A stretch of DNA of 64,000 nt, from the NCBI GenBank assembly GCA_030323305.1, contig CP106741.1, positions 191,001 through 255,000 of the forward strand, written 5' to 3'. Under the pieces are notes generated by a model, which ran no database searches, was not told where the DNA came from, and worked only from the letters and a program-made list of their open reading frames with translations. How positions within the stretch are numbered: the stretch's first letter is position 1; the number at the start of each line of letters is the position of its first letter. Positions 1-10,200 of this stretch are shown piece after piece. The position numbers and the translations under genes are program-made. This DNA comes from Paenibacillus sp. CC-CFT747. Lineage in GTDB: Bacteria; Bacillota; Bacilli; Paenibacillales; NBRC-103111.

Positions 1-816
1 CAGCAGAAACGTGGATGCCGATACGAGCGCCGCGCGAACGGGAAGGTTTAGCGGCAGCTGTTTCGCCGGATCGAGAATATGCCGGATCCGGTCGTTGACC
101 GAGGTTTCGGCGAAGGACACATAGGACAGCGGGAGACGGGATGGCTTGTCCCGCTTGAGCAGCTTCAAGAGAGCACTGCCTAAAGCTTCGGGAGAGCCCA
201 TTCGTTCCATCGCGTACCGGTCGGCCAAAATTTCCCTAGCCGTCCGGTACGGGAGCTCAAGCCACCGGAGAAGCGGAATGTAGCGGAACACCGACGCGAA
301 CAGCGAAAGCAGGAAGGTTTTAAATGGATCCCCGTGTTTCTGATGGTAGTGCTCATGATGCAGGACCGCCTCCAGCTCCCGGCTGTCCAGCAGGCGGATC
401 AGGCCTGTGGAAAGAACGATCTGCGGCTTCCACAGCCCGACCGTACAGGCGAGCGGCTCCCCGCTTTCCACCACGTGTACCGCAGCCCCGATCTTGCCGT
501 ACCGATGGTTGATCTCCGAGGTCAGCGGTTCCAGCTCGATTTCCTTGAGCCGCCGGCGAAACCGGAAGGACCGGATCGCCTCGCTTGCAAGCATGCCGGC
601 GGCCGCCGCTAACGTAAGCACCACAAGGCCGTCCAGAACATAGCCGACCACCGTCCAGCCGAGCTTCTGGAACACACTCTGGCAGAACTGAAACAGATTG
701 AATTTCCACTCCCGGTTAAGCAGATCTCCCGTCAGGTAGAGAGCCATTTCCAGTAAGATCATTCCGGCCGTCAGCGTACCCAGCAGAAACAGGTTACGGG
801 ATCGTTTGCTCCACAT
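1..816 (-). CDS. BlaR1/MecR1-type M56 metallopeptidase sensor (partial, C-terminus outside window)
   Basis: Reading from an ATG at 816, the reverse strand stays open for 272 codons to the window edge, so the C-terminus is missing. Two hydrophobic segments lie near residues 7-25 and 45-65. A zinc-peptidase motif HEHYH sits near residue 155, followed by the GDPF segment typical of M56 antirepressor peptidases. The gene starts 2 bases after the stop of the upstream BlaI-type repressor (819-1231), the standard blaI-blaR1 arrangement. In the family, a membrane sensor activates its cytoplasmic protease domain on cell-wall stress or beta-lactam binding and inactivates the repressor. Whether a penicillin-binding sensor domain is present cannot be seen, so a plain M56 peptidase is possible. 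Confidence 0.85.
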   Translation of the reverse strand, partial: MWSKRSRNLFLLGTLTAGMILLEMALYLTGDLLNREWKFNLFQFCQSVFQKLGWTVVGYVLDGLVVLTLAAAAGMLASEAIRSFRFRRRLKEIELEPLTSEINHRYGKIGAAVHVVESGEPLACTVGLWKPQIVLSTGLIRLLDSRELEAVLHHEHYHQKHGDPFKTFLLSLFASVFRYIPLLRWLELPYRTAREILADRYAMERMGSPEALGSALLKLLKRDKPSRLPLSYVSFAETSVNDRIRHILDPAKQLPLNLPVRAALVSASTFLL

Positions 817-818
817 GA

Positions 819-1231
819 TCAGCCTTCCTTCTTGAGTTCTTTGATTTTGCGCTCCAGCTTGTCCAGGAGATCGCGGTCGGCTTCCTCCAAAGCATCGAGC
901 ATGTGGTTGACCGCACGAAGCCCGAATTCCTCCAGCAGGTCCTGTGTCAATTCCTTGGACTGGTTCTCGATGAATTCGTCCATGGTCTGGACCGGGCGGT
1001 ACAAGGCTCCCCGGCCCGCCGTCCGCTTGGACAGGATTCCCTTGTCCACCAGGCGGTTCATGACGGTCATGACCGTGTTGAAATTGGCACTCTTGTCATG
1101 CTCCAGGCCTCTCTGGACATCCTTGATCGACATCTCGGGCCCATTCCATAGAATGCTCATGATGCGCGACTCCAGCGGGCCGAAAAACCGGTTCAGCCCC
1201 TCTCGTTCGTCTTGAAGCTGTTGATCTTCAT
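819..1231 (-). CDS. blaI: BlaI/MecI/CopY-family repressor (apparent frameshift near the start)
   Basis: The protein is a winged-helix repressor of about 137 residues ending KIKELKKEG. The core is recognisable from FFGPLESRIMSILW through NTVMTVMNRLVDKGIL, the BlaI DNA-binding region. The best start is the ATG at 1231, 4 bases after a GAGGTGGGG ribosome site. From there MKINSFKTNE runs out of frame with GLNRFFGPLE because of an extra AG in a GAGAG run near 1212. The alternative in-frame ATG at 1253 lies inside the operator palindrome and has no ribosome site. It should repress itself and the peptidase gene that follows 2 bases later. The assignment to BlaI rather than a copper-type CopY rests on the M56 neighbour. 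Confidence 0.85.
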
Positions 1232-1242
1232 GTCCCCACCTC

Positions 1243-1261
1243 ACACTACCCATTGTAGTGT
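1243..1261. promoter_or_regulatory. BlaI-type operator upstream of blaI
   Basis: The sequence ACACTACCCATTGTAGTGT is a perfect 7-base inverted repeat with a 5-base spacer. It contains the CTAC...GTAG core known from BlaI/MecI operators. It lies 12 bases upstream of the preferred blaI start, where an autoregulatory operator is expected. Confidence 0.75.
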
Positions 1262-1341
1262 TACGACAGGCAGGCGTCAACCCGCTCCATTCGGTGAAAA
1301 TGGTGGAAGTTTGACGGAAGAGTCCTGCCGGAACGCGAATG

Positions 1342-1371
1342 AAAAAAGCCGTGCCTGTGGCGGCACGGCTT
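1342..1371 (-). terminator. Intrinsic terminator after araA
   Basis: A 10-base stem (AAGCCGTGCC / GGCACGGCTT, loop TGTGGC) is followed on the minus strand by a T run. It lies about 75 bases after the araA stop and ends the arabinose operon. Confidence 0.85.
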
Positions 1372-1444
1372 AAGGATAAGTTCCATGGGAGCGGTCGGCG
1401 AAGCGGGTAAAAATCCCCTGCCGGACGCCCGGTCTTGCCCCGCC

Positions 1445-2934
1445 TTAGCGCAGACGCCAGGCGATATCGCTCCAGCGCAGCTCCTGGCGAAACGTTGCCG
1501 GGGTCGTGTTCCTGCCGATGAGCGCGAACTCGATTCCCGTCATCTCCGCCCAGTCGGCCAGCTGCTCGGCCGTTACCTCGTAGGAGAAGCCGGTGTGGTG
1601 CGCTCCGCCCGCCAGAATCCACGCCTCGGCGGAATCCCGGAGCGACGGCTCGGGCTTCCACAGCACGCGGGCAACGGGCAGCTTCGGCATCTCCTGCTGC
1701 GGAGGAACGGCCTCCACCGTGTTCACGAGCAGGCGGAACCGCTTGCCCAGGTCGATCACGGAAGCATTGAGCGCCGCGCCGGACCGGCCGTTGAAGATCA
1801 TGCGGGCCGGATCGGCCTTCCCGCCGATGCCGAGCGGATGAACCTCGATCCTCGGCTTGTCCGCGGCGATCGTCGGGCAGACCTCGAGCATATGGGCCCC
1901 GAGCACGAGCTCGTTGCCCGGCTCCATGTGATACGTATAGTCCTCCATGAACGAGGTGCCGATGCCACCCGCCATGATCTTCATGATGCGGACGAGAGCG
2001 GCCGTCTTCCAGTCGCCCTCGCCGCCGAAGCCATAGCCTTCCGCCATCAGGCGCTGAACGGCAAGGCCTGGAAGCTGCTGGAGCCCGTGCAGGTCCTCGA
2101 AGGTGGTCGTGAAGGCGCCGAAGCCTCCTCTTCCAGAAAGCTCCTAAGCCCAAGCTCCAGTCGGCCCTGGTAGAGAATGGCGTCGCGAACCGCCCCTTCC
2201 TCCCTGGCCTCGGGAGCAAGCTCGTAGAGCTCCGAGTATTCCTCATAGAGCTCCTTCAGCTGGGCATCGGTCACGGCATTGACGCGTTCCGCCAGGTCCC
2301 CTACGCCGTATCCGTTGACGGACCAGCCAAACTGGATTTGCGCCTCCACCTTGTCTCCTTCGGTGACGGCTACTTGCCTCATGTTGTCCCCGAAGCGGGC
2401 CACCTTAAGCTGACGCCCTTCCGAATAGGCGACGGCGGTCTTCATCCAGCCTCCGATCCGGGAGCGGACCTCCGGGTCCTCCCAGTAGCCGACCACAACC
2501 TTGCGGCTGATTCCCATGCGCGCTCCGATAAACCCGTATTCCCGGTCACCGTGAGCCGCCTGGTTCGTATTCATGAAATCCATGTCGATGCTGTCCCAAG
2601 GAATGTCCCGGTTATACTGCGTATGAAGATGCAGAAGGGGCTTGCGCAGCTCGGAGAGGCCGGCAATCCACATTTTGGCAGGGGAGAAGGTATGCATCCA
2701 GGTAATAATCCCGGCACAGGACTCATCGGCGTTGGCCTCCAGACAGAGGCTGCGGATGGCTTCGGGGGTGGTCAGAACCGATCGGAATTCGAGAGGAAAC
2801 GTAAGCGCCTGATCCCCGTCCAGTCCTTCCGTCATTTCCCGGGAATGGCGTTCGACTTCCTTGATCGTCTCCGGTCCATACAAATGCTGGCTTCCGGTCA
2901 CAAACCAGAACCGATAGTTTTTTATTTTCAGCAT
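1445..2934 (-). CDS. araA: L-arabinose isomerase (frameshifted in this sequence)
   Basis: AraA converts L-arabinose to L-ribulose in the cytoplasm, the first step of arabinose catabolism. The N-terminal part starts [20 protein letters not shown] with the ATG at 2934. The C-terminal part includes [25 protein letters not shown] and the HHTGFS segment, which carry the family's metal and substrate residues. The two parts are in different frames. A G is missing in the GAGGAGG run near 2128, where the family reads [19 protein letters not shown]. The reconstructed length, about 496 residues, is normal for AraA. It is the last gene of araD-araB-araA, 29 bases after araB, and a terminator follows. Confidence 0.95.
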
Positions 2935-2963
2935 GCTCCCTGTTCCTCCTCTTGTAGGAATGA

Positions 2964-4635
2964 TTAGTGCCTTGCCTCTTCGCGGATGGCTTTCAGCCGT
3001 TTCATCACATCGTTCGCCCCACGGCCGAAATAATCGTGCAGCCGGTTATATTCCTCGTACAGCCGGTTGTAAACCGCCACATTCTCGGGAATGGGCTTGA
3101 ACGTCTCCTCCCGGACCCGGGCCATGTTGTGCGCCGCCTCGACCAGGCTGTCGTATCCGCCTTTCTCCGCTCCAGCGGCCACCGCCCCGAACATCGCGGC
3201 GCCGAGGGCCGGTGTCTGCTTCGAATCCGCAATCTTGATCTCGCGGTTCGTCACATCGGCGTAGATCTGCATAAGCAGCCGGTTCCTCTGCGGAAGCCCG
3301 CCGCATGCATACAGCTCCTGCACTTCCAGCCCGTTGTCGTGGAAGGCTTCCACGATTTTGCGGGTGCCGAAGGCCGTCGCCTCGAGCAGCGTCCGGTAAA
3401 CTTCCTCGGGCTTGGTCAGAAGGGAGTAGCCGACGATCAGCCCGCTCAGCTCCGTATCGACAAGGACGGAACGGTTCCCGTTCCACCAATCGAGCGCGAG
3501 AAGTCCGGTTTCCCCGGCCGGTACGCGGAAGCCCGCTTCTCCAGCCATTCATGGACGCTGATGTTCTCCTTGGCGGCCGCCTCCAGCACATAAGCCGGAA
3601 CCCCTGCTCCACAAACCAGGCAAAAATATCCCCAACTGCCGACTGGCCCGCCTCGTACCCATAGAAGCCCGGGATGATGCCGTCCTCGACCACTCCGCAC
3701 ATGCCCTCGACGCTCTTCTCCTCGGAAGCAAGCAGCATGTGGCAGATGGACGTGCCCATCGCCATGACGAGCTTGCCAGGGGTAACGACGCCTACGCCGG
3801 CCACGGCCGCGTGCGCATCGACGTTGCCGACCGCCACGGCCGTCCCCGCCTGCAGGCCAAGCGCCTCGGCCATTTCCTCCGTCAGCCCGCCTGCTCTGGA
3901 GCCGAGGGGGACAACCTCTCCGCGCAGCTTCGTCTCCGTCAGATCCTCCAGCCGCGGGTCGAGCGCCCGGAAGAAGTCGGGACTCGGATAGCCTTCCTGC
4001 TTGTGCCAGATGGACTTGTACCCGGCCGTGCAGGAGTTGCGCCGGATGCTCCCCGTCAGCTGGGAAACGACCCAATCGGTCGCTTCCACAAACCGGTCGG
4101 TCCGCTCGTAAATCTCGGGAGCCTCGTTAAGAACCTGCCAGACCTTCGCGATCATCCACTCCGAGGAAATTTTGCCTCCGTAGCGGGGAAGGAACGTTTC
4201 TCCTCTTTCCTCCGCGATCTCATTCAGCCGGTTCGCTTCTTCCTGGGCGGCGTGATGCTTCCACAGCTTCACCCAGCTGTGGGGGTTGTCCTTCAGCTCC
4301 GGGTGCCAGCAGAGCGGCTTGCCTTCGCCATCGACCGGCAGGATGGTACACGCCGTAAAATCGATCCCGATGCCGATAACGTCAGCCGGATTAACGCCGG
4401 ACGCCCTCATCACCTCAGGCACGGAACGCTTCAGCACCTCCAGGTAATCCGAAGGATGCTGGAGCGCCCATTCATAGCCGAGGCGGATTCCCGACTCGGG
4501 CAGCTCCTCATCGATGACGCTGTGGGGATACGGGGTGACATGCTCGGCCACCTCAGTACCGTCCGCGAGGTTCACGAGAACGGCGCGGCCGGACTCGGTC
4601 CCATAGTCTAAGCCGATGGCATATTTGTGATTCAC
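2964..4635 (-). CDS. araB: Ribulokinase (frameshifted in this sequence)
   Basis: AraB phosphorylates L-ribulose to L-ribulose-5-phosphate. It starts [20 protein letters not shown] at 4635, with the FGGY-kinase phosphate-binding motif at the N-terminus. [12 protein letters not shown] and [10 protein letters not shown] follow, and the C-terminal FGGY domain includes [12 protein letters not shown] and [15 protein letters not shown]. Reading continues only after frame changes near 3600 (after FAWFVEQG) and near 3545 (after HEWLEKRA). The total of about 557 residues matches the family. It lies between araD and araA on the same strand, so the operon encodes the complete isomerase-kinase-epimerase route to D-xylulose-5-phosphate. 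Confidence 0.95.
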
Positions 4636-4669
4636 GTATAAGTCCTCCTTGTTGATCGGGTCTTTTCAA

Positions 4670-4699
4670 AGTAATGGTTTATTTCATAGTAATGGTTTA
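4670..4699. repeat. Short direct repeat in the araD-araB spacer
   Basis: AGTAATGGTTTA occurs twice, at 4670-4681 and 4688-4699, offset by 18 bases. It lies in the 85-base gap between araD and araB. No function is evident. Confidence 0.5.
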
Positions 4700-4720
4700 A
4701 AGCCTTCGTCAAGAAAGCGG

Positions 4721-5416
4721 TTACCTGCTCTGCCCATAATAAGCGTTCACTCCGTGCTTGCGGAGAAAATGCTTGTCGAGCAGCGTCTGGTCCATCGATT
4801 CCAGGTCCGGGTTCAAGCGGAAGGAACGGGCGGCGATTTTGGCCACTTCCTCCAGCACGACTGCATTGTGAACAGCATCATGGGGTGTCTTTCCCCAGTT
4901 GAAAGGGGCATGGTTGTGAACGAGGACGCCTGGAATCTGCATAGGGTCTAGGTGGGCGAACGTTTCGGCGATCACATTCCCCGTCTCTTTCTCGTAGGCT
5001 CCGTTGATTTCCTCCGCCGTCATGGGACGGGTGCAAGGAATGGTGCCGTAGAAATAGTCCGCATGCGTCGTTCCAAGAGCCGGAATGCCCCTGCCCGCCT
5101 GAGCCCAGCTCGTCGCCCAGGAAGAATGGGTATGGACGATTCCTCCAATATGCGGGAATGCCCGGTACAGCACCAGGTGGGTAGGCGTATCGGAGGAAGG
5201 CCGTAACGAGCCCTCCACTATGCGGCCCTCCAGATCAAGCACGACCAGATCTTCCTTCTTCAGCTTGTCATAGGCTACGCCGCTCGGCTTGATCACGACA
5301 AGTCCGCGCTCGCGGTCGATTCCGCTTACATTTCCCCATGTAAACGTAACCAGTCCATATTTCGGGAGGTCCAGGTTGGCCTCCAGCACTTCCTGCTTCA
5401 ACTGTTCCAAAGACAT
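4721..5416 (-). CDS. araD: L-ribulose-5-phosphate 4-epimerase
   Basis: AraD epimerises L-ribulose-5-phosphate to D-xylulose-5-phosphate, feeding the pentose phosphate pathway. The frame is intact at 231 residues, the usual length. It starts [21 protein letters not shown] at 5416 after an AGAGGAG ribosome site. Zinc ligands of the class II aldolase/epimerase fold are visible in [14 protein letters not shown] and in [12 protein letters not shown]. It is the first gene of araDBA and begins just downstream of a promoter that overlaps an AraR-type operator, so it should be induced by arabinose. Confidence 0.97.
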   Translation of the reverse strand: MSLEQLKQEVLEANLDLPKYGLVTFTWGNVSGIDRERGLVVIKPSGVAYDKLKKEDLVVLDLEGRIVEGSLRPSSDTPTHLVLYRAFPHIGGIVHTHSSWATSWAQAGRGIPALGTTHADYFYGTIPCTRPMTAEEINGAYEKETGNVIAETFAHLDPMQIPGVLVHNHAPFNWGKTPHDAVHNAVVLEEVAKIAARSFRLNPDLESMDQTLLDKHFLRKHGVNAYYGQSR

Positions 5417-5468
5417 CGTACAAGCTCCTCTCTGGCATGGCTTCGGTATGCTAGGTTCGTCTACCGCC

Positions 5469-5491
5469 ATTATACACTTGTACGTACAAGT
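5469..5491 (-). promoter_or_regulatory. araDBA promoter -10 element with AraR operator
   Basis: ACTTGTACGTACAAGT at 5476-5491 is a perfect 16-base palindrome. It differs from the Bacillus subtilis AraR consensus ATTTGTACGTACAAAT only at one symmetric pair. On the minus strand it is followed directly by TATAAT (5474-5469), so bound repressor would block the promoter. araD starts about 55 bases further on. Confidence 0.85.
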
Positions 5492-5511
5492 AGGCCATTG
5501 TTTTTTCTTCC

Positions 5512-6622
5512 TCAGGGGATGCGGCGCGTCGACTCCCGGATGATGAGCTCCGGCGGGTAAAGCCGCATCCCGGCGTTTCCGGCGGTGTCTCCATCCGGGA
5601 GGCCGTTCTCGATCATGGCCATCAGCATGGCGGCCGCCTCCTCTCCCAGCCGGTACTTCGGATGAGCGAGAGTCGTCAGCTTCACCTCGGTCGCCGTGGC
5701 GAGAGGGAATCGTCGAAGCCGACGATCGACAGATCCTCGGGAACGCGGAGGCCGGTTTGCCGGACGGCCTCCAGGAGGTGAACGGCCAGCTCGTCGTTGT
5801 AGCAGACGAAGGCAGTCGGCCTGCTCTCTTCTTCCCGGCGCAGCAGGGCCAGGGCCAGCTCGAACGGCTTGCCGTTCTTCTCCTCGGTCGAGTAGGCGGC
5901 CACCAGGTCGGGCTGCAGGGGAAGGCCGTTCTCCCGATGCCCGCGGACGAAGCCCTTCAGCCGGTTCACCCCTGCAGATCGTCCGTCTTGAAGAAGCCGG
6001 CGATGCGCGTGTGGCCGAGCCCGATCAGATGCGACGCGGCGGCAAATCCTCCGCCCTCGTCGTCGGACTTCAGGCACGGACAGGTCATTTCCGGATACCG
6101 CTCATTGATCATGAGATAGGGAATGTTGCGGTAATCCAGCGACAGGTAGCGATCGAGGTTAGGGTTGCCCTCGGCGCTTTTCGTCGGCTCGATGATCAGC
6201 CCGCTGAGCGGTTCCCTCATCATCTCGTCGAGGCGTTCTCTTTCCCGCGCTTTGTCGTTGTCCGTGCTCGCGAGCAGGAGACGGTAGCCCCGCCTCCTTA
6301 GGGAGGCTTCCGCTCCCCGCACGATATGAGGGAAGATATAGTCCGAAATATAAGTGGTCAGAATCCCGACCGTAAAAGCTCCGCGTCCGCCGGTTGCCGC
6401 CGGCTCGGAGACGAACGTTCCTCTCCCCTGCTTGCGGTACAGCTTCCCCTCCTGCTCGAGCTCCCCGAGCGCCTGCCGGACGGTTTGCCGGCTCATGCCG
6501 AACATGGCCGAAATCTCGTTTTCCGACGGCATCCGCTCGTGGGGCTTCATCCGGCCGGCGGCCAGCCAGGACAGAATTTCGCCCTTCAGCTGCAAATATT
6601 TAGGTAGCGGTTTGTCGTTCAT
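5512..6622 (-). CDS. araR: AraR-type arabinose repressor, GntR HTH plus LacI-like sensor (frameshifted)
   Basis: The N-terminal 70 residues form a GntR winged helix ([22 protein letters not shown]...GRGTFVSE). The rest is a LacI/periplasmic-binding-type sugar sensor ([20 protein letters not shown] ... [20 protein letters not shown] ... LSIVGFDDS), the domain order of AraR. Start ATG at 6622, stop at 5512. Frame changes near 5970 and 5690 split it, but both flanks match the family and the total of about 370 residues is normal. It lies directly upstream of araDBA on the same strand, with AraR-type operators before itself and before araD. The expected role is arabinose-relieved repression of both. 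Confidence 0.92.
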
Positions 6623-6683
6623 TCGGGCGCCTCCCGTCCGTTCCTGTCGATCCGATTGTAGAGGTAGTATACCATCCCGTCCG

Positions 6684-6697
6684 GTTGTCTGTACAAC
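6684..6697 (-). promoter_or_regulatory. Second AraR-type half-palindrome upstream of araR
   Basis: GTTGTCTGTACAAC (minus strand GTTGTACAGACAAC) keeps the TTGTAC and ACAA elements of an AraR site. It lies about 60 bases upstream of the araR start, with a TATACT -10-like element between (around 6668-6673). It suggests autoregulation. Confidence 0.6.
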
Positions 6698-6725
6698 TTA
6701 ATCCACAGCGGACCCACCGCAAATA

Positions 6726-6755
6726 CCCCCGTCCCGCTAACGCGGGAACGGGGGC
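6726..6755 (-). terminator. Hairpin terminator after the hybrid histidine kinase
   Basis: CCCCCGTCCCGC and GCGGGAACGGGGG form a long GC-rich stem with loop TAAC, about 45 bases after the kinase stop. The minus-strand T tract is weak (TATTTGCGG). Confidence 0.6.
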
Positions 6756-6796
6756 TACTCGGACAACCGGACGACGTCTGCCGGCGGGAGCCGGGA

Positions 6797-9700
6797 TCAG
6801 CCGGGCACATGCCAGCCCCAGCGGGCCAGGACCCGTTCCATTTCCCCGGAACGATGGGCTTGCTGATGAAGTCCTTCATGCCCGCCGCCAGACACGCTTC
6901 TTTGTCTTCCTCACGGGCAAAGGCCGTCACCCCGACGATTACCGGGAAAGGTCCTCCACCTTTTCTTACCTGCTCCCCTATGGCCTCCGCTGCCTGAAGA
7001 CCGGTCATCCGGGGCATTTGAACATCCATCAAGATCAGGTCGTAGCGCTTCCGCAGGACCGCCTCGAGCGCCTCCTGCCCGTCTCCGACCGCATCCGCCG
7101 GATACCCCATCCTTTCGAGCATGCGGAGGAGCAGCTGCCGGTTGACCGGGTGGTCTTCGGCAATAAGAATGGCCAGCTCCTTATCGCTGGAGATGGCGTC
7201 GTTCCCCATGCCCGTGACAGCCTCATTCGGGTTACCCGCAGCAGAATCATCCGGAGGAGAGCCGGCCGGTATCGAGAACCGGAAGGTCGAGCCCACGTGC
7301 TCAGTGCTTTCCACGGAGATCGTGCCTCCCATGAGCTCCACGAGCCTTTTGCAGATGGCGAGGCCAAGCCCCGTTCCCCCGTATTTCCGGTTGATGGCCG
7401 GATGAAGCTGGGAGAAGGTTTGGAAGAGATGGTCAAGCTTGTCCTCCGGAATGCCGATTCCGGTATCCTTGACGGTGAATTCCAGCAGAACGGAGCCCTT
7501 CTCCTCGGGCTCCCGGCACTCCACCGTAACCAGAATCTCTCCCTTTTCGGTAAATTTGAGCGAATTGCCGACCAGGTTGACTAACACTTGACGGAGGCGC
7601 ATTCCATCCGTGAGGATTTCCCCGGCAGGGACGGATCGAGAGCATAAGCCAGAGTCAGCCCTTTATCCTTGGCCTTCTGAGCGAAAAGCTCCACCACGCT
7701 TGTCAGCATCTGCCCCACTTTGACAGACTCCTGGGTGATGGACAGCTTCCCCGACTCGATTTTGCTCAAGTCGAGAATATCGTTGAGAATGGTAAGCAGG
7801 GCATTGCTGCTGTCCTGAATAATTCCCGCAAACTCTCTCTGCTGGTCATCCAGATCCGTATCCAAAAGAAGGCTGGTCATCCCCATAATCCCGTTCATGG
7901 GCGTTCGGAGCTCATGGCTCATGATGGCCAAAAATTCGGACTTGGCATGGTCGGCGCGCTCCGCCGATTCCTTCGCCTTGATGATCTCCCGCTCGGAGGT
8001 GATGTCGTTGAACACTACGACGGCGCCTTTGATTTCCCCTTTGTCATACAAAGGAGTCACCCGGTATTCGACAAGGAAGCTGGATCCGTCCTTGCGCCAG
8101 AAGATTTCTTCCTGGACCGAACGGGGAAATCCATCCTGCATGGTACGGAAGACGGGGGATTCCTCCGGAGGGTAGCTGGTTCCATCGGCCCTCGAATGCT
8201 GAATGGTCCCGCGGCTGCTCTGTCCGATGAATTCCCCGGAGTATACCCGAGCATTTCCGCCCCTGCCGGGTTAATGAACATGCCGGTGCCGTTCCGGTCG
8301 ATCCCATAGATCCCCTCCGATACCGAATCCAGGATAAGGGAATGCTCATAGCTCAGCTTCTCGATCTGCTCCACATAGCGCCTGCGTTCGGTGATGTCCA
8401 CGGCTATTCCGTATACCCCGACCACCTGCTCGTCGACGACAATCGGCACATTCGTTACACTGATGACACGGCTTTCGCCTGTCGGGCGGATGAGGCTGCA
8501 TTCATAATTTTGCGGCTCCCCCGGGCCGCTTTCTCAAAGTAATACCTGACCTTCTCCAGATCCTTCTCCGCCACAAGGTTCTCGTAAGACATCCCGAGAA
8601 GCTCTTCACGGGTGTATCCGCTCAGCTCTTCCAAATGAGAATTCACCGACAGGTACCGGCCGTCCAGGTCGAAGGAATAGACGCTCGAAGGATTGTATTC
8701 GAATAACGATTTGTATCGCTGTTCGCTCTCCTGCAGCAGCTTCTCGGCTTCCTTGCGGCTCGTAATGTCACGCGAAATGGCAATGATTTCCTTGATGCGT
8801 CCTGTCTTCTCGTCATAGCGGTAGCGTCCTGTGCTTTCGAACCAAATATAATGCCCGTCCTTGCGGCGGATCCGGTAGGTTACCGTATACCTCCCCGGGC
8901 ATTGAGGCTCGCCTGGAGGTAGTCATTCACCTTGTCCACATCGTCCGGATGAAAATAGTCGTAAGCCCGGGTCCCGAGCAGTTCCTCCGGCTCGTAGCCG
9001 AGAAGGAACGGCACGCCGGAGAGGCATACCGGTAAGTCGCCAGCTCGTCCGCGGAATGGCGGGAGATGAAGTCCAAGGAATTCTCGGAGATGAGCCGGTA
9101 CTGCTTCTCGCTCTCCCGCAGCCTCTCCTCCATCAGCTTGCGCTCCGTAATATCCTGCGCGGTCCCTACCATCTTCACCGCCCGGCCTTCTTCGTCGATG
9201 TGAACCCGGGCCTGGGCGTGAATGATTCGCATGCCCCCGTCCTCCGGAAAAATGCGGTGCTCGGAATTATAGGGCTTGTTTCCCTGAATTGCCTCCTTCA
9301 GCTCCTGCTTCACTCTCTCTACATCCTCCGGATGGATGGCCTTCAGGAACATGTCCAGCCGGACATCCGGTCTTTCGGGCGGCATGCCGAAGATTCGGAA
9401 AAGCTCGTCCGTACACACCATCCGGTCATCCTCAAGGCTCAAGGTCCAGGAACCGATCTGGGCCACCCGCTGGGCTTCCGCCAGGTTCTCCTCGTATGCA
9501 CCGGCTCCTCTTTCCACAGCCTGAAAAAGAATGCAGGGGACTCCTCCGGCCCTTCGATCAAAGTCAGATGCAAGGTAACCCTAACGGCTCTTCCTTCCCT
9601 GTGAACGAATAGTCTTTGGGTTTCCAGGCTTTCCCCGGGTTTAAGCGATTTATAAGCATGGCCCTGATCCTCCCCCGCCGGCTGAACGGGAGCGCTCAAG

Positions 9701-9873
9701 CTCTGAAACGTGGTATTTATCAACTCTTGTTCGGTATAACCCAGCATGCGGCAAAAGGAGGGGCTAATCCTCAGCCATTTCCCGCTCTCTGATGAGTAAA
9801 CGGCGATTCCGATGGGCGAACGGGCAAATAGATGATCATAAATTACCGGGTCCCAATCCGACCGACCTTTCAC
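6797..9873 (-). CDS. Hybrid sensor histidine kinase with about five PAS domains and a receiver domain (several frameshifts)
   Basis: One long kinase is split over at least six frame segments. It starts at a GTG (9873) after AAGGAGGAG and reads [19 protein letters not shown]. About five PAS/PAC repeats follow over roughly residues 15-640, each recognisable by segments such as [33 protein letters not shown] and [17 protein letters not shown] HisKA motif [14 protein letters not shown] has its histidine near residue 653. The ATPase boxes are [23 protein letters not shown] and [15 protein letters not shown]-terminal receiver domain has [11 protein letters not shown] near residue 948. It ends WGWHVPG at 6797, total about 1025 residues. 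No transmembrane segment is evident, so it probably senses a cytoplasmic cue. No separate response regulator lies next to it. The breaks look like indel errors because all key boxes are intact. Confidence 0.85.
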
Positions 9874-10017
9874 AAGCCACTCCTCCTTGCAGTTTTACGA
9901 CTGTCTTACAATTATTAACCTAATCTGACGTTCTTGATCACCCGGAACAAGGATATTGGGCAAAACCTTATTTAGGAAGCGTCCCCTAAGACGGACAGCC
10001 TGAAATTCGCCATAGCC

Positions 10018-10055
10018 AAAAAGCCGCCTTCGTCCGAAAAGCGGACGAAAACGGC
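10018..10055 (-). terminator. Intrinsic terminator after the ArsR-type gene; rest of the 9874-10200 gap
   Basis: TTCGTCCG and CGGACGAA form a perfect 8-base stem around AAAAG. It is extended by GCCG/CGGC, and five As on the plus strand give the minus-strand T run. It lies 145 bases after the regulator stop. The remaining gap to 9874 holds the kinase gene's upstream region and its AAGGAGGAG ribosome site. I see no other gene there. Confidence 0.8.
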
Positions 10056-10200
10056 CTCACGAAGCGGACAGCCGGTGCCCCATCCGCAACCGCAGGTGCG
10101 GGAGGGACGATTTAACTTGGCTTACCCTGTTATTCCCATTCACTCAACCCGCGTTCTTGCCCGCCTGCGAAGCTGCCGGATTGGGAGCAGCAGGCGGAAG

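Noticed and set aside
819..2246. Single 475-codon frame joining part of araA antisense-frame sequence to blaI
   Set aside because: The upstream 330 codons are the wrong frame of araA and pass through its terminator and the BlaI operator; only the last 137 codons are real.
3046..4635. Alternative 529-residue araB reading without frameshifts
   Set aside because: After FAWFVEQGF the sequence becomes Arg-rich nonsense while the true FGGY C-terminus continues in other frames.
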